A DNA stretch of 64,000 nucleotides from Methylobacillus caricis (GCF_020532705.1 NZ_JAJAVD010000001.1:1612001-1676000), one strand, 5' to 3'; counted from the first letter of the stretch, positions 1-10,328 are shown. The notes: generated from the sequence alone by a model not told the origin. Program-made: numbers and translations.

Positions 1-1856
1 CCAGAATGGTACATGGCAGTAGCCATTGCCATGGGGGTCGGGGTGAAGGTTTGCACCTGGTCCAGCTTGAAATCATATTTCTTGAGCCACAACGCCAGGT
101 TAAGCATGTCTTCATCAGTGGTACCGGGATGGGCCGCGATGAAGTAAGGGATCAAGTATTGCTCCTTGCCCGCTTCCTTGGAGAATTTCTCGAACATGGC
201 CTTGAATTCGTCATAGGCATCCATGCGCGGCTTCATCATCTTGTTGAGCACGTTCTCCTCCGAATGCTCGGGCGCGATCTTGAGATAGCCTCCCACATGA
301 TGCTGCACCAGTTCCTTGACATACTCCGGCGACTTCACTGCCAGGTCGTAACGCAGGCCAGAACCGATCTGGATGCGCTTGATGCCCTTGATGGCCCGTG
401 CCTTGCGATAAAGCTGTATCAATGCCGAATGGTCGGTATTGAGGTTTTCGCAAATGCCGGGAAACACACACGACAGCTTGCGGCAGGATTTCTCGATTTT
501 CTCGCTCTTGCAGGCAAGCCGATACATATTGGCAGTCGGGCCGCCAAGATCGGAGATTGTCCCGGTAAAGCCTTCCACTTTATCTCTGACTTCCTCAATC
601 TCCTTCAGGATGGACTCTTCAGAACGGCTCTGGATGATGCGGCCTTCATGTTCAGTGATCGAGCAGAAAGTACAGCCGCCAAAACAACCGCGCATGATGT
701 TGACCGAAAAGCGAATCATCTCCCAGGCGGGGATTCTGGCTTTTTCATAGACAGGATGCGGTGCCCGCGCATACGTCAGGTCGTAGACATAGTCCATTTC
801 CTTGGTAGTCAACGGAATAGGCGGCGGGTTCAGCCAGACCTCCCGGTCGCCATGGCGCTGGACCAGCGCACGAGCATTGCCTGGATTGGCTTCCAGGTGC
901 AATACCCGGGAGGCATGTGCATATAGCACTGGGTCGCGGGCGACCTCCTCATAATCCGGCAGTCGGATGAATTGCTTGCTACGGTCAGCCTTGGGCTTGC
1001 GCACTATGGTGATGGCGTGCACACCCGGCTCCAGGTCGGAAGAGGCCTTGGCCGCCGCGGAAGTCGATGCGCAGGAGGCACCGGTTTTTTCCATGGCGGG
1101 CTCCATGGCATACGGATCCACGGGGGTATCTACTTTTCCCGGACGATCAAGTGCAGTAGACGCCACTTCCTGCCAGCCCTCAGGCAAGACCTTGCGCAAG
1201 AAAGCCGTACCACGGATATCAGTAATTTCACTGATCTTCTCGCCCTTGGCAATACGGTGACTGATTTCCACCAAGGCGCGCTCGGCATTTCCATAAATCA
1301 GTATATCGGCCTTGGAATCCACCAATACGGAACGACGGACCTTGTCCGACCAATAGTCGTAATGCGCAATCCGACGCAAGGAAGCTTCTATGCTGCCTAT
1401 CACCAGCGGAACACCTGGGAAGGCTTCACGGCAACGTTGGGAGTAAACCAGGATAGCGCGATCAGGACGCCTGCCTGCCACCGCATCCGGGGTATAGGCA
1501 TCGTCGGACCGTATCTTGCGATCAGCAGTATAGTGATTGACCATCGAATCCATATTGCCAGCGGTAATGCCAAAATACAGATTTGGTTTGCCCAGCGCAC
1601 GGAAAGGGTCCGCAGACTGCCAATCCGGTTGTGCAATAATACCCACACGAAAACCTTGGGCTTCAAGCAAACGGCCCACAAGAGCCATGCCAAAGCTTGG
1701 GTGATCAATATAGGCATCGCCCGTGACCAGAATAATGTCGCAGCTGTCCCAGCCCAAAATATCCATTTCAGCGCGACTCATGGGTAGAATGCGGGATGTG
1801 CCGAAACGCTTGGCCCAATAGGGACGATAAGCGCTTAATAAACGAGGTGACTCCAT
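1..1856 (-). CDS. YgiQ-family radical SAM protein (C-terminus cut by window edge)
   Basis: The reverse strand is open from an ATG at 1856 to the first base of the window, so about 618 codons are present and the C-terminus is missing. The translation carries the YgiQ N-terminal block ([20 protein letters not shown], then DHPSFGMAL) and a radical SAM cluster motif, CFGGCTFC, with the expected C-x3-C-x2-C spacing; these cysteines would hold a [4Fe-4S] cluster that cleaves S-adenosylmethionine. Family members are about 700 residues long; their substrate is not firmly established. The gene stands alone, and the next gene is divergent from 1947. Several long open frames on the opposite strand are only its shadows. 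The family assignment is firm; the cellular role is not. Confidence 0.9.
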   Translation of the reverse strand, partial: MESPRLLSAYRPYWAKRFGTSRILPMSRAEMDILGWDSCDIILVTGDAYIDHPSFGMALVGRLLEAQGFRVGIIAQPDWQSADPFRALGKPNLYFGITAGNMDSMVNHYTADRKIRSDDAYTPDAVAGRRPDRAILVYSQRCREAFPGVPLVIGSIEASLRRIAHYDYWSDKVRRSVLVDSKADILIYGNAERALVEISHRIAKGEKISEITDIRGTAFLRKVLPEGWQEVASTALDRPGKVDTPVDPYAMEPAMEKTGASCASTSAAAKASSDLEPGVHAITIVRKPKADRSKQFIRLPDYEEVARDPVLYAHASRVLHLEANPGNARALVQRHGDREVWLNPPPIPLTTKEMDYVYDLTYARAPHPVYEKARIPAWEMIRFSVNIMRGCFGGCTFCSITEHEGRIIQSRSEESILKEIEEVRDKVEGFTGTISDLGGPTANMYRLACKSEKIEKSCRKLSCVFPGICENLNTDHSALIQLYRKARAIKGIKRIQIGSGLRYDLAVKSPEYVKELVQHHVGGYLKIAPEHSEENVLNKMMKPRMDAYDEFKAMFEKFSKEAGKEQYLIPYFIAAHPGTTDEDMLNLALWLKKYDFKLDQVQTFTPTPMAMATAMYHS

Positions 1857-1946
1857 AGGGCGTGCATTTTACCTTGGAAAGCTTGCCCCAACACAAAAAA
1901 ACGGCAAAAAAATCTAAAATCAACTGATAAATCAGGTAATTATTGA

Positions 1947-3215
1947 ATGAAAACCATATCCGTGCGCCGCTCGGCGCAACAAGTAGGCCGGGGAGCGGCA
2001 ACCTTGTTACTCAGCCTGGCACTGCCAGCGCATGCCACCAATGGTTTCAATTTGATTGGTTTTGGAGCCGAATCCTTGCTCATGGGCGGGGCCGACGTGG
2101 CCGTTGCCCGCGATTCATCTGCGATCAATACCAACCCGGCAGGCCTCGCGCAGATTCACGGCAAGGTTTTCAATGGTTTCGGCAGCTTGCTGCGTACATT
2201 GAATCTCTCCCATGCAGACCAGTTCGGCACCGATGACCATGCGACTAACCGCTACACCTTGCTAGGTGGTGGTGGCTATGTGCAGTCGCTGGATGCCCTG
2301 CCGTGTACCGCAGGAATAGGCAGCTTCGTACAAGGTGGTGCGGGTGGCGTGTTCCGCAATTTTAACAAAAATGGCGGAGGCCGAGATGACTTTGCGGCCA
2401 AGTTCGGCATCGCCAAGATCAGCTTAGGCATAGGCTGCCAAGTCACGGAGCGGCTGGCTCTAGGCGGCACCATAGGTTTGACCTATGCCAGCATCAAGCA
2501 ATCCCTCTATCGCAGCTCCCCCTTCGGCACTGAATTTGAGGACGCCGACGGCGTCAGGCCGCATTTCAAGATAGGCATGCAATACAAGCTCACGCCCACC
2601 ATCACTCTAGGAGCGGCATATACTGAGAAGACCAAGTTACCGATGACTGGCGGCACCTTGCGCTTCAATCAAGGTAGTGAAATCATCGAATATGGTGATG
2701 CCAAGCTGGAGGGCCTTGCGACTCCACGCGAGTTTGCCGTGGGCGCTGCGTGGAAACCGGATGATCAATGGCTGCTCTCGCTTAAGCTCAACTGGATCAA
2801 CTGGGATGACGCGCTAAACACCAGCACATTGACCGCACGCAAGCCAAACAGTGCCAGCGCGTTTTTCCCCGAGCTTGTCGCCAACAATCGCCTGGATTGG
2901 CACAACCAGGTCGTGATCGCCATGGGCCTGGCCTATGAGCTCAATGACAAGACGACGCTGTATGCGGGCTACAACTACGGCAAGAACCCGATTCCACGGG
3001 CGACGACCACACCGTTCATTGCCGGCATACTAGAGCATCACTACACGGCAGGGGCAGCTTATAAAGTCAGTCCGGAATGGACGTTCACCAGCGGTTTTGA
3101 GTACTCGCCCGTGGTCAAGGTCAACTATAACAATCCCGAACTCCCTTTTGGCAACGCCCAACTAAGGAATGAGGCTTTATTCCTGCACTTCATGCTCAGC
3201 CGCCAGTGGCAATAG
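1947..3215 (+). CDS. OmpP1/FadL-family outer membrane transporter
   Basis: This 422-residue protein starts with a signal peptide whose cleavage is likely after residue 30 (LALPAHA), leaving a mature end NGFNLIGFG that is typical of the FadL/OmpP1 family. An internal stretch around residues 45-60 (AINTNPAGLA) is the conserved family block that precedes the beta barrel, and the C-terminus is rich in aromatic alternating strands. FadL-type barrels carry hydrophobic compounds such as long-chain fatty acids or aromatic hydrocarbons across the outer membrane; the substrate cannot be told here. The gene is monocistronic, with a strong terminator just after it. Confidence 0.88.
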   Translation: MKTISVRRSAQQVGRGAATLLLSLALPAHATNGFNLIGFGAESLLMGGADVAVARDSSAINTNPAGLAQIHGKVFNGFGSLLRTLNLSHADQFGTDDHATNRYTLLGGGGYVQSLDALPCTAGIGSFVQGGAGGVFRNFNKNGGGRDDFAAKFGIAKISLGIGCQVTERLALGGTIGLTYASIKQSLYRSSPFGTEFEDADGVRPHFKIGMQYKLTPTITLGAAYTEKTKLPMTGGTLRFNQGSEIIEYGDAKLEGLATPREFAVGAAWKPDDQWLLSLKLNWINWDDALNTSTLTARKPNSASAFFPELVANNRLDWHNQVVIAMGLAYELNDKTTLYAGYNYGKNPIPRATTTPFIAGILEHHYTAGAAYKVSPEWTFTSGFEYSPVVKVNYNNPELPFGNAQLRNEALFLHFMLSRQWQ

Positions 3216-3236
3216 CGTCAATTGATTTCACAACAT

Positions 3237-3266
3237 AAAAAAGCCGGCATCCGCCGGCCTTTTTAC
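3237..3266 (+). terminator. Rho-independent terminator after the FadL-type gene
   Basis: A GCCGGC stem with a four-base loop is flanked by an A-run on the left and a run of five T on the right. It lies 22 bases after the stop codon at 3215 and is also placed to stop reading from the convergent gene at 3282. Confidence 0.85.
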
Positions 3267-3281
3267 TTCCAGATGATCACT

Positions 3282-4430
3282 TTACTGCTTTTGATCCAGG
3301 TCTATACTGGTATCGAAACCGAACAAATTTCCCGCCCAGATAAACACTACCCAGACCAGCACCCCGAACGGCAGGTACCCGAAGAAGCCCTCTAGCGGCA
3401 TTTCGGCGAAAATATGGATTACGTTCACATAGGGGATGTCATAAATCCAGTAATTGGGATTGGTTTGCAGCTCGGGCAAGGGATGTGCACTACCGTAGTT
3501 CCAGGCCTCCCAGAAGAAGCCATTGAACAACGATGCCAGCGCTACCAGGATCATTGGGGTCCAGTTGCCCTCAGCCAAGGCGCTGATTGGATTCCAAATC
3601 TTGAGTCGCATCAGCACACCCGCCACCACAGCAAACGGTCCAATCCAGACTACCCAGAACAAGGGGTAAGGCAGAAAGGTCATCAGGAAAATCAGGGCAA
3701 AACCGCTCCAGATAAGTAGCCAGGATGGCAACACCAACTTGGGACCCTGGCTATAACGTGTCGCCAGCTTGGGGCAGGTCTTGAGCAATGTGTACCACTC
3801 AAAGATGGCAGGCCATACAGTAGTGTAGGCAATCAGGAACAATACCACGATCAACTCATGGGATAACCCCGGGATATGGGTATTAGGGTAATACCAGTTA
3901 CCCAGCACGAAATAATCATAGTATTCAAAGAACAGCCAGCCAAATACCGACACCAATGCACTGATTGCAAATGTCCTCGGCTTGCTGGATACCAGCGATA
4001 CTCCATTGTTGCGCCTGTAGGTCATTCCATCAAGCGCCAGGATGAAACCCCACCACATTGGGCTGAAAGCATAATAGACGAGGTTGCCGAAAGGGGTGAT
4101 GCGGGTCCACATCAACCACCAGAAGAACAATGTGAATACAGATCCAATCCAGAACCAAACCGGAAACGGCTTTTTAGCAGGCTGAGGTGTGGGGGTGACA
4201 GGCTTGAAGCCAAACCAGGTTGGAAACAGCAGGAATACGCCGAAGGCGATTTCCACCAGGGCAATGACGATGAATATGGTCAGGTTGAACCCAGGGACAG
4301 GTTCACTATAGTCGGGCGGAAATACGCCGAACCCTGGTGGGAAATGGGTATCCGGATAAGCAAACCATGCAGCGATTAATGGCAATGCCAGGCACAAAAG
4401 CACCGGCCACACTAGCGACCACTTTTTCAT
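3282..4430 (-). CDS. Polytopic membrane protein of unknown function with an internal repeat
   Basis: I do not recognise this 382-residue protein. It has about nine or ten hydrophobic segments (roughly residues 5-24, 48-70, 90-108, 118-135, 152-172, 190-212, 233-255, 257-275, 290-308, 345-368) and a Pro-rich loop near 78-90. Two halves resemble each other: residues about 155-215 contain FFEYYDY, then NWYYPNTHIP, then an acidic residue near the end of the next helix; residues about 297-360 contain FFWEAWNY, then YWIYDIPYVN, then EMPLEGFFGY. The paired Glu, Asp/Asn and Trp/Tyr residues in membrane segments suggest a buried active or ion site. The start ATG at 4430 has a good AAGGGGAA ribosome site. 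Its neighbour is a divergently unrelated diguanylate cyclase on the same strand upstream. Confidence 0.75.
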   Translation of the reverse strand: MKKWSLVWPVLLCLALPLIAAWFAYPDTHFPPGFGVFPPDYSEPVPGFNLTIFIVIALVEIAFGVFLLFPTWFGFKPVTPTPQPAKKPFPVWFWIGSVFTLFFWWLMWTRITPFGNLVYYAFSPMWWGFILALDGMTYRRNNGVSLVSSKPRTFAISALVSVFGWLFFEYYDYFVLGNWYYPNTHIPGLSHELIVVLFLIAYTTVWPAIFEWYTLLKTCPKLATRYSQGPKLVLPSWLLIWSGFALIFLMTFLPYPLFWVVWIGPFAVVAGVLMRLKIWNPISALAEGNWTPMILVALASLFNGFFWEAWNYGSAHPLPELQTNPNYWIYDIPYVNVIHIFAEMPLEGFFGYLPFGVLVWVVFIWAGNLFGFDTSIDLDQKQ

Positions 4431-4452
4431 CTTGTATTCCCCTTGTTGAGAA

Positions 4453-6114
4453 TTATGATTGTGTTGTTATTTTCTTCGTGAATTGCGGCATGCCTCTCTG
4501 GCGTTCGCGTTTATTGGCATACATACGTGTATCAGCCAGGTATTTCAGAACGTTCCCGTCCCGGCTTTCCATTGCATGGGCAATACCGTAACTCATCCCG
4601 GAAAACTCAAACCCGCGGCCATGCAGTATCTTCATCGCAGCCTGCAGGCGGCTTTCCAACTGGCTGACATTCCCCGATGGGCTGGTAATGGCAAACTCGT
4701 CACCACCGATTCTGTGCAGCACGCCCATTTCGCCCATGGCCTCCTGCACCACTTGGGAAAAACTGCAAAGCAGCTCATCCCCACGCTTATGCCCAAAGTT
4801 ATCGTTGTAGAACTTCAGGCCATCAATATCAATAAATACCAGCACTCCTTCAGGCGGCAACATATCCAACCGCTGATCCAGGGCATAACGATTGGGCAGG
4901 CCTGTCAGTGCATCGGTACGTGCAATTTGCAGATGATGTTCGGAGAGCGTCAGCGCATATTCTTTTTCATGGTGCAAAAGCGCAAACTGGCGTGCAAGCA
5001 CCAATGCCAGCAAGATCATTTCCACCGTCACCGCCAGCATGCCGAAATGTTCTATGTAAAAAGTATTGGAACCCTGCACTTCTGTATTCGTAATGGAATA
5101 GGAGCCAATGATGAAGAATGCAAACACCGCCACCAGATAATACTTGGCAATCAGATGGCCACGCCACGCCCGCCTAATCCCCGCAATCAGCCCATATATC
5201 ATGATCAGGCCGACCCCATAGCGGTCAAACTCCAACGACCAATGTGGCCACAACACGGCCGCGGGGATAAAAGCCAGCAGGATATAGAGTATTCCTCGTC
5301 CCACGCGATAGAGCACGGAGTGCTTTTGCTGGTTTATGCCCAGCAGATGAATGACAAAAAAGACATATGCAATATTGGAAAACAGGATAGGAAAGCTGAT
5401 CAGGTAAAACCAGTGGATACCCATCAAGTCCGGCAATATCATTAAGGCGGCCCCGTTATAAAACAGGTTGCCAAAAATGAACAGGGCATACATGTAATCT
5501 GTCACCTGCTTGCGCACATAACCCAAGGCAGCGTAATAAATCATGAGGATGGACATGGCGCCATAACATAGGAGCACCATGGCATTGCCAGGCTTGATCG
5601 ACTGCTGATAGGCCTTGAGCGATGCTACATAGGGTTGAGGACGGGCAAGGAAGAAAGGTGATTCAAGTTCGCTTACCACCTGGTAATGCCCTGCCGGCAG
5701 CATGATATCCCGTCCGTGACGCAAAATATAAGGGTTGGGCTCCCTGGACTGGATGCCACCATGCAACGCTAAAAGCTCCCTGCCTTCAGGGTCATATATC
5801 CTGTGAACAAACCTGCCTATCACGCTGGAATTTTTAAAATCAATGACATAATGAGCATTGGTTGGAAGTACAAGATCGGCTTTATACAGAAAATGCCCGC
5901 CGTTGCTCGCAGGATGCAGTACCGGGATTAGTCCGGTGTCCTTCGGGCCTTGCGTAGCGAGGTCAGCAGTATCATCGGTTACCTCGAACCACTGCCCTGT
6001 CAACATGTACGAGTCTGCCAAGGACAGGCAAGGTTGCAGCCCCAGCCAGGTCAGCAAAATCCAGAAAAACAGACTTTTTTTCCAGGCGGAGTCTTTATTT
6101 TTATGGAAAAGCAT
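4453..6114 (-). CDS. 7TMR-DISM membrane diguanylate cyclase
   Basis: I chose the ATG at 6114 (MLFHKNKD) because it has a GGTGGA ribosome site and is followed by a signal peptide; longer upstream starts add 46 residues with no signal character. The 553-residue protein has an exported N-terminal sensing region (about residues 35-180), seven membrane segments (about 185-390) and a C-terminal GGDEF domain with the intact motif RIGGDEF. It should make cyclic di-GMP in response to an outside ligand or surface cue. The usual inhibitory RxxD site just before the GGDEF motif is not present (the local sequence is GEMGVLH), so product inhibition may be absent. The gene seems to be transcribed alone. Confidence 0.88.
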   Translation of the reverse strand: MLFHKNKDSAWKKSLFFWILLTWLGLQPCLSLADSYMLTGQWFEVTDDTADLATQGPKDTGLIPVLHPASNGGHFLYKADLVLPTNAHYVIDFKNSSVIGRFVHRIYDPEGRELLALHGGIQSREPNPYILRHGRDIMLPAGHYQVVSELESPFFLARPQPYVASLKAYQQSIKPGNAMVLLCYGAMSILMIYYAALGYVRKQVTDYMYALFIFGNLFYNGAALMILPDLMGIHWFYLISFPILFSNIAYVFFVIHLLGINQQKHSVLYRVGRGILYILLAFIPAAVLWPHWSLEFDRYGVGLIMIYGLIAGIRRAWRGHLIAKYYLVAVFAFFIIGSYSITNTEVQGSNTFYIEHFGMLAVTVEMILLALVLARQFALLHHEKEYALTLSEHHLQIARTDALTGLPNRYALDQRLDMLPPEGVLVFIDIDGLKFYNDNFGHKRGDELLCSFSQVVQEAMGEMGVLHRIGGDEFAITSPSGNVSQLESRLQAAMKILHGRGFEFSGMSYGIAHAMESRDGNVLKYLADTRMYANKRERQRGMPQFTKKITTQS

Positions 6115-6302
6115 AGATCCACCAATACGGATGGCTAGCCAGCAAGTCACGCGCCATGACATGGATATTTGGCGCAAAAAAACGCCGTACCGCGTGTGGG
6201 CGTTCATTGATAACGGGGTGTGGAACCGCATGATTGATTTCCATGAGCGCAAATTCTACCTTGCAGCCACTTGATTTATATCTATTAAATTGAAAAATTT
6301 GA

Positions 6303-8492
6303 TCACTCATGCTGCTCTTTGCTATCAGGCCGCCAACGACGCAGCAATAATGCATTGACCACCACACTGACAGAACTGAGCGCCATCGCAGCGCCCGCCA
6401 CTACTGGATTTAGCTGGCCGAAAACTGCCAGGGGAATCCCGATCATATTGTAGATAAACGCCCAGAACAGATTCTGCCTGATTTTGTTGTAAGTACGCCG
6501 GGAAACCGAAATGGTGTCTGCCACCAGTAATGGATCAGAGCGCATCAATGTCACGGCGGAAGTATGCATGGCAACATCTGTACCGCTGGACATGGCAAAA
6601 CCAATATCAGCCGAAGCCAACGCAGGCGCATCATTAACGCCATCACCTACCATCGCGATCACATAGCCTTGCTGGCGCAGTCCCATGATCACCCTGGCCT
6701 TGGTTTCCGGCAACTGCTCGGCATACACCTCATCTATGCCGACCTGGTCTGCCACACGCTGCGCACTGACCGGATTGTCTCCGGTAAGCAATAGGGTCTT
6801 CACTCCAAGGCGATGCAGGTGATCAATTGCGGCTTTGGATTGAGGCTTGACCTCATCACCAAAAGCCAACAATCCCAGCAGCCTGCCCTGCCCCTCTATC
6901 CTGTCTGCCACCCAAGAAATGGTGCGTCCATTTTGCAACAAGACTTGCGCCTGGACCTCCAGCATATCAGTAGCCACACCGATATCATGCATGCAGCGCG
7001 AATTGCCAAAAAATACCGTGTGCCCTTCGACTGTTGCCTGCAAGCCACGTCCTGGCAGCACCTGGGCATCATTGGCAATTGAGTAGGCAATTGAGTGCTG
7101 TTTGGCATATTCCAGCACGGCTTGTGCAAGAGGATGCTGGCTGCCACTTTCCAGAGAAGCGGCCAGGCTCACCAGCGTGGTTGCATCAATAGCTGCTGTC
7201 AGCACATCAGTGACAACAGGCTTGCCCTCAGTAAGAGTTCCCGTCTTGTCGAAAGCGACATAATCAATATGGTGTGCCAACTCCAGGGCATCTGCATCCT
7301 TGATCAGGATACCGTACCGTGCCGCCACGCCGGTACCTGCCATAATCGCGGTCGGCGTTGCCAACCCAAGCGCACAAGGACATGCAATCACCAATACCGC
7401 CACCGCATTGAGCAAGGCCTGCTCCCAGGCCCCATTGTGGAGCCCCCAGCCCAGCAGGGTTAACAACGCAATGACCAATACCACAGGCACAAATACCGCA
7501 CTGACCTTGTCTACCAGGCGCTGGATGGCAGGCTTGGCAATCTGTGCATCCTCCACCATGCGGATAATCCGCGCCAAAGTGGTTTCGGCACCGATTGCCA
7601 ATGTCTCCACCAGCAACACGCCATCCATGTTGACCGCTCCGCCCGTCACACGCGCATTCAACGTTTTCTTTACAGGTTTGCTTTCCCCAGTCAGCAGAGA
7701 CTCATCCAGATGACTCGCCCCTTCCAGAATGCGGCCATCCACTGGAACCCGCTCGCCGGGCCTCACAACGACCAAATCGCCCACCCTGATATCCGCAAGC
7801 GATATATCGAACTCCTGCCCATCCCGCCTGACCCTGGCGCTCTCTGGACGCAATGATTGCAAGGCACGTATTGCTTCCGTGGTTTGCCGTTTCGCGCGGG
7901 TTTCCAGCCATTTGCCGAGAAGTACCAGCGTGATGACTGCGCTGGATGCTTCAAAATATAAATGATCTGGATGGCGGAACAATAAGTACAGTGACAATCC
8001 GTAGGCGGCAGAAGTACCAATTGCCACCAGCAAATCCATGTTGCCGGAAAAATTGACGGCCGCTTTCCATCCAGACCGGTAAAAACGCGCACCCAACCAG
8101 AATTGGACCGGTGTCGCCAGCAAGCACTGCAGCCAACCGGGCAACATCCAATGCCAGTCGAATACGCTACCCACCATGGGCAATACCAGCGGTATGGTCA
8201 ACAAAGCCGCGCATACCACTTTCCACCCGTCCTGTCCGGCATCAACCCCTGGCAATCGTGTTTCCGGGCTGATGAGCTGAGCACCATAACCCAGCTTGGC
8301 AATTGCCGCAGTGACTGACTCCGTCACTGCCGGAACAGCAGCTTCCACGTGTGCCCGCTCAGTTGCCAGATTGACTGATGCCTGGCTTACGCCGGGCAGC
8401 TTACGCAAAGCCTTTTCTATCCGGGCAGCACAAGCTGCGCAGGTCATGCCGCTGATGGCAAAGTCGAGTTTTTGTACATCCTGTTCGGGCAT
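6303..8492 (-). CDS. copA: Copper-exporting P1B-type ATPase
   Basis: This 729-residue protein pumps Cu(I) out of the cytoplasm using ATP. It has one N-terminal heavy-metal-associated domain with GMTCAACA (Cys18 and Cys21), a metal-site motif ACPCALG in the membrane (CPC at 371-373), the phosphorylation motif DKTGTLT (Asp415), a TGES-type actuator motif (about 268-271), and a hinge sequence [10 protein letters not shown] near the end of the ATP domain. Length and order match standard CopA. It is divergent from the chaperone gene copZ, and the two share a 148-bp intergenic region. The ORF continues to a short C-terminal pair of helices with no truncation. Confidence 0.96.
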   Translation of the reverse strand: MPEQDVQKLDFAISGMTCAACAARIEKALRKLPGVSQASVNLATERAHVEAAVPAVTESVTAAIAKLGYGAQLISPETRLPGVDAGQDGWKVVCAALLTIPLVLPMVGSVFDWHWMLPGWLQCLLATPVQFWLGARFYRSGWKAAVNFSGNMDLLVAIGTSAAYGLSLYLLFRHPDHLYFEASSAVITLVLLGKWLETRAKRQTTEAIRALQSLRPESARVRRDGQEFDISLADIRVGDLVVVRPGERVPVDGRILEGASHLDESLLTGESKPVKKTLNARVTGGAVNMDGVLLVETLAIGAETTLARIIRMVEDAQIAKPAIQRLVDKVSAVFVPVVLVIALLTLLGWGLHNGAWEQALLNAVAVLVIACPCALGLATPTAIMAGTGVAARYGILIKDADALELAHHIDYVAFDKTGTLTEGKPVVTDVLTAAIDATTLVSLAASLESGSQHPLAQAVLEYAKQHSIAYSIANDAQVLPGRGLQATVEGHTVFFGNSRCMHDIGVATDMLEVQAQVLLQNGRTISWVADRIEGQGRLLGLLAFGDEVKPQSKAAIDHLHRLGVKTLLLTGDNPVSAQRVADQVGIDEVYAEQLPETKARVIMGLRQQGYVIAMVGDGVNDAPALASADIGFAMSSGTDVAMHTSAVTLMRSDPLLVADTISVSRRTYNKIRQNLFWAFIYNMIGIPLAVFGQLNPVVAGAAMALSSVSVVVNALLLRRWRPDSKEQHE

Positions 8493-8551
8493 ATCCGGGC
8501 TTTGTTGAAATGAATCAATTATGATGGGCTTGTTTCAATCAAGCACATCCC

Positions 8552-8575
8552 CAATATCAATAACGGCAATATCAA
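8552..8575. repeat. Tandem 9-bp direct repeat between copA and copZ
   Basis: CAATATCAA occurs at 8552-8560 and again at 8567-8575, a 15-bp period. It lies just upstream of the CueR-type promoter of copZ and within the promoter region of copA on the other strand. It may be a regulator site or chance. Confidence 0.5.
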
Positions 8576-8578
8576 GAC

Positions 8579-8609
8579 TTGACTTTACCATGGTGCAAGA
8601 CCCCATACT
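8579..8609 (+). promoter_or_regulatory. CueR-type MerR-family promoter for copZ
   Basis: A -35 box TTGACT (8579-8584) and a -10 box CATACT (8604-8609) are separated by 19 bp, the long spacer that MerR-family activators correct. The spacer holds TTACCATGGTGCAAG, which resembles the CueR operator core with its central CCATGG. This predicts copper induction of copZ. No cueR gene is present in the window. Confidence 0.72.
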
Positions 8610-8640
8610 TACATCATTCAGGTACTAATGGAGACAGACA

Positions 8641-8832
8641 ATGTATGTATTCAAAGTAAACGATATCAGTTGCAACCACTGCGTGCAGGCCATTACCCAG
8701 GCTGCGCTTGAAGTGGATAGCAATGCCAGGATTAACGTGGATATCGCTGACAAAACCGTCAGCATAGAAAGCAACACGGCCCAACCGCTCTTCAAGGCAG
8801 CCATCACTGAAGCAGGCTACACTCCTGAATAA
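8641..8832 (+). CDS. copZ: Copper chaperone, heavy-metal-associated domain protein
   Basis: This 63-residue protein is a single HMA domain with the metal site CNHC at Cys12-Cys15 and the ferredoxin-like beta-alpha-beta pattern of CopZ/Atx1 chaperones. It should carry Cu(I) in the cytoplasm and hand it to the HMA domain of CopA, encoded divergently. The ATG has a clear GGAGA ribosome site eight bases upstream. It follows a MerR-type promoter. A general mercury or zinc role is possible from sequence alone, but the copA neighbour and CueR-like box argue for copper. Confidence 0.92.
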   Translation: MYVFKVNDISCNHCVQAITQAALEVDSNARINVDIADKTVSIESNTAQPLFKAAITEAGYTPE

Positions 8833-8939
8833 TGGCAATAAACCACTACATGATTTCAACGAGTGGGTTCGTTGCATTAACAGTCTTGTTATTTGCCAGC
8901 TGACTATTCCAAGCAAGAGCCAAGCCAAGCACTGATTAG

Positions 8940-10328
8940 TCAATGATGATCATGCGTGGCGGGCTTCCTTATATGCAGCTCATGTCCTCCTGCACTCTGT
9001 CCTGTTTCATGGGAAGATGGGGCGCGATCAATGCTGAGGCCTGCATTGTCAACTTCATGGGCAACCGTCCCTGCAGGATGCCTGAAATCCCCAGGATCAC
9101 GATAATCCCCTTTATTCAGGCCTTCACGCACCTTCACCGTGGTAAACATACCTCCCATATCCATGGGTCCAAATTGGCCACCCCCACTCATCATGGGCAG
9201 TGTGTTTTCAGGTAATGCCATGGACATCGCCCCCATTTCCCCCATGCCGGTTTCCCCCATGGGCATATAGCCCGGCAACAGGTCCGTGATTTTCTCCACT
9301 AGGTCTTGCTGGCCCACGCCTATCATGGTGGGTATTTCATGGCCCATGGCATTCATGGTGTGATGGCTCTTGTGGCAATGGAAAGCCCAGTCTCCCGGCT
9401 CGTCAGCGATGAACTCTATGGCCCGCATTTGTCCCACGGCAATATCCGTGGTGACCTCAGGCCAGCGCGAAGCTGGCGGTGTCCAGCCCCCGTCGGTACC
9501 GGTCACCACAAACTCATGTCCGTGCAGGTGTATGGGGTGGTTGGTCATGCTGAGATTTCCCACCCGTATCCGCACCCTTTCCCCCTTGCCTGCGACCATG
9601 GGAGAAATGCCGGGAAATACGCGGCTGTTGAATGTCCACAGATTTTGTTCCAACATGGTACTGACCTTGGGGGTATAGCTGCCGGGAGCAATATCATACG
9701 CATTGATAAGAAACACATAATCACGGTCCACGCGCATCAGGTCAGGACTCCTGGGGTGAGTGACCCAAAACCCCATCATGCCCATAGCCATCTGTACCAT
9801 TTCATCCGAATGTGGGTGGTACATGAAAGTGCCGGCCCGCCGGGCCTCGAACTCATAGACAAAGGTCTTGCCTGGTGCAATCGCAGGTTGAGTCAAACCA
9901 CTGATCCCATCCATGCCGTTCGGCAGGCGCTGCCCATGCCAATGAATACTGGTAGATTCCGGCAAGCGGTTGCTGACATAAACGCGTACACGATCACCTT
10001 CCACCACTTCTATGGTGGGGCCGGGACTCTGACCGTTATAGCCCCAGAGGTGCGCTTTCATGCCCGGTGCAATCTCGCGCACTACCGGTTCTGCCACCAG
10101 GTGAAATTCCTTCACACCGTTTTTCATGCGCCAAGGCAATGTCCAACCATTGAGAGTCACCACTGGATTATAAGAACGGCCACTGCCTGGCACCAAGGGC
10201 GGCTGAGTGTCGGCATGCTGCACACTGACGATCTCGGGCAAAGCAGCCATGGCTACCTTGCTCACACTGGCAGCAGCCACTGCTGCGCCTCCAAGCTTGA
10301 AAAAATCTCGCCTGTTCAACATGTTCAT
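8940..10328 (-). CDS. Tat-exported multicopper oxidase with Met-rich insert
   Basis: The 462-residue protein begins with a twin-arginine signal (NRRDFFKLGG, cleavage near residue 28). All four copper-binding motifs are visible: HWHG (129-132), HPHSD (171-175), HPIHLHGHEF (264-273) and HCHKSHHTM (317-325). It should oxidise Cu(I) or an organic substrate in the periplasm with oxygen as acceptor. After residue 350 comes a Met- and Gly-rich stretch (MGETGMGEMGAMSM and following) and a His-rich tail ending in HDHH, both common in copper-handling oxidases. Its ATG overlaps the stop of the TolC-type gene (ATGA), so it is the last gene of a copper operon. CopA/CumA-like copper resistance oxidase is the best description. 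Confidence 0.92.
   Translation of the reverse strand: MNMLNRRDFFKLGGAAVAAASVSKVAMAALPEIVSVQHADTQPPLVPGSGRSYNPVVTLNGWTLPWRMKNGVKEFHLVAEPVVREIAPGMKAHLWGYNGQSPGPTIEVVEGDRVRVYVSNRLPESTSIHWHGQRLPNGMDGISGLTQPAIAPGKTFVYEFEARRAGTFMYHPHSDEMVQMAMGMMGFWVTHPRSPDLMRVDRDYVFLINAYDIAPGSYTPKVSTMLEQNLWTFNSRVFPGISPMVAGKGERVRIRVGNLSMTNHPIHLHGHEFVVTGTDGGWTPPASRWPEVTTDIAVGQMRAIEFIADEPGDWAFHCHKSHHTMNAMGHEIPTMIGVGQQDLVEKITDLLPGYMPMGETGMGEMGAMSMALPENTLPMMSGGGQFGPMDMGGMFTTVKVREGLNKGDYRDPGDFRHPAGTVAHEVDNAGLSIDRAPSSHETGQSAGGHELHIRKPATHDHH

Noticed and set aside
6-926. Long open frame on the forward strand, 306 codons
   Set aside because: It is the shadow of the YgiQ gene on the reverse strand, whose translation has the CFGGCTFC motif and full family similarity.
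972-1787. Forward 271-codon open frame
   Set aside because: Also antisense to the YgiQ gene; no family features.
4459-5445. Forward 328-codon open frame
   Set aside because: Antisense to the diguanylate cyclase, which has a complete GGDEF domain.
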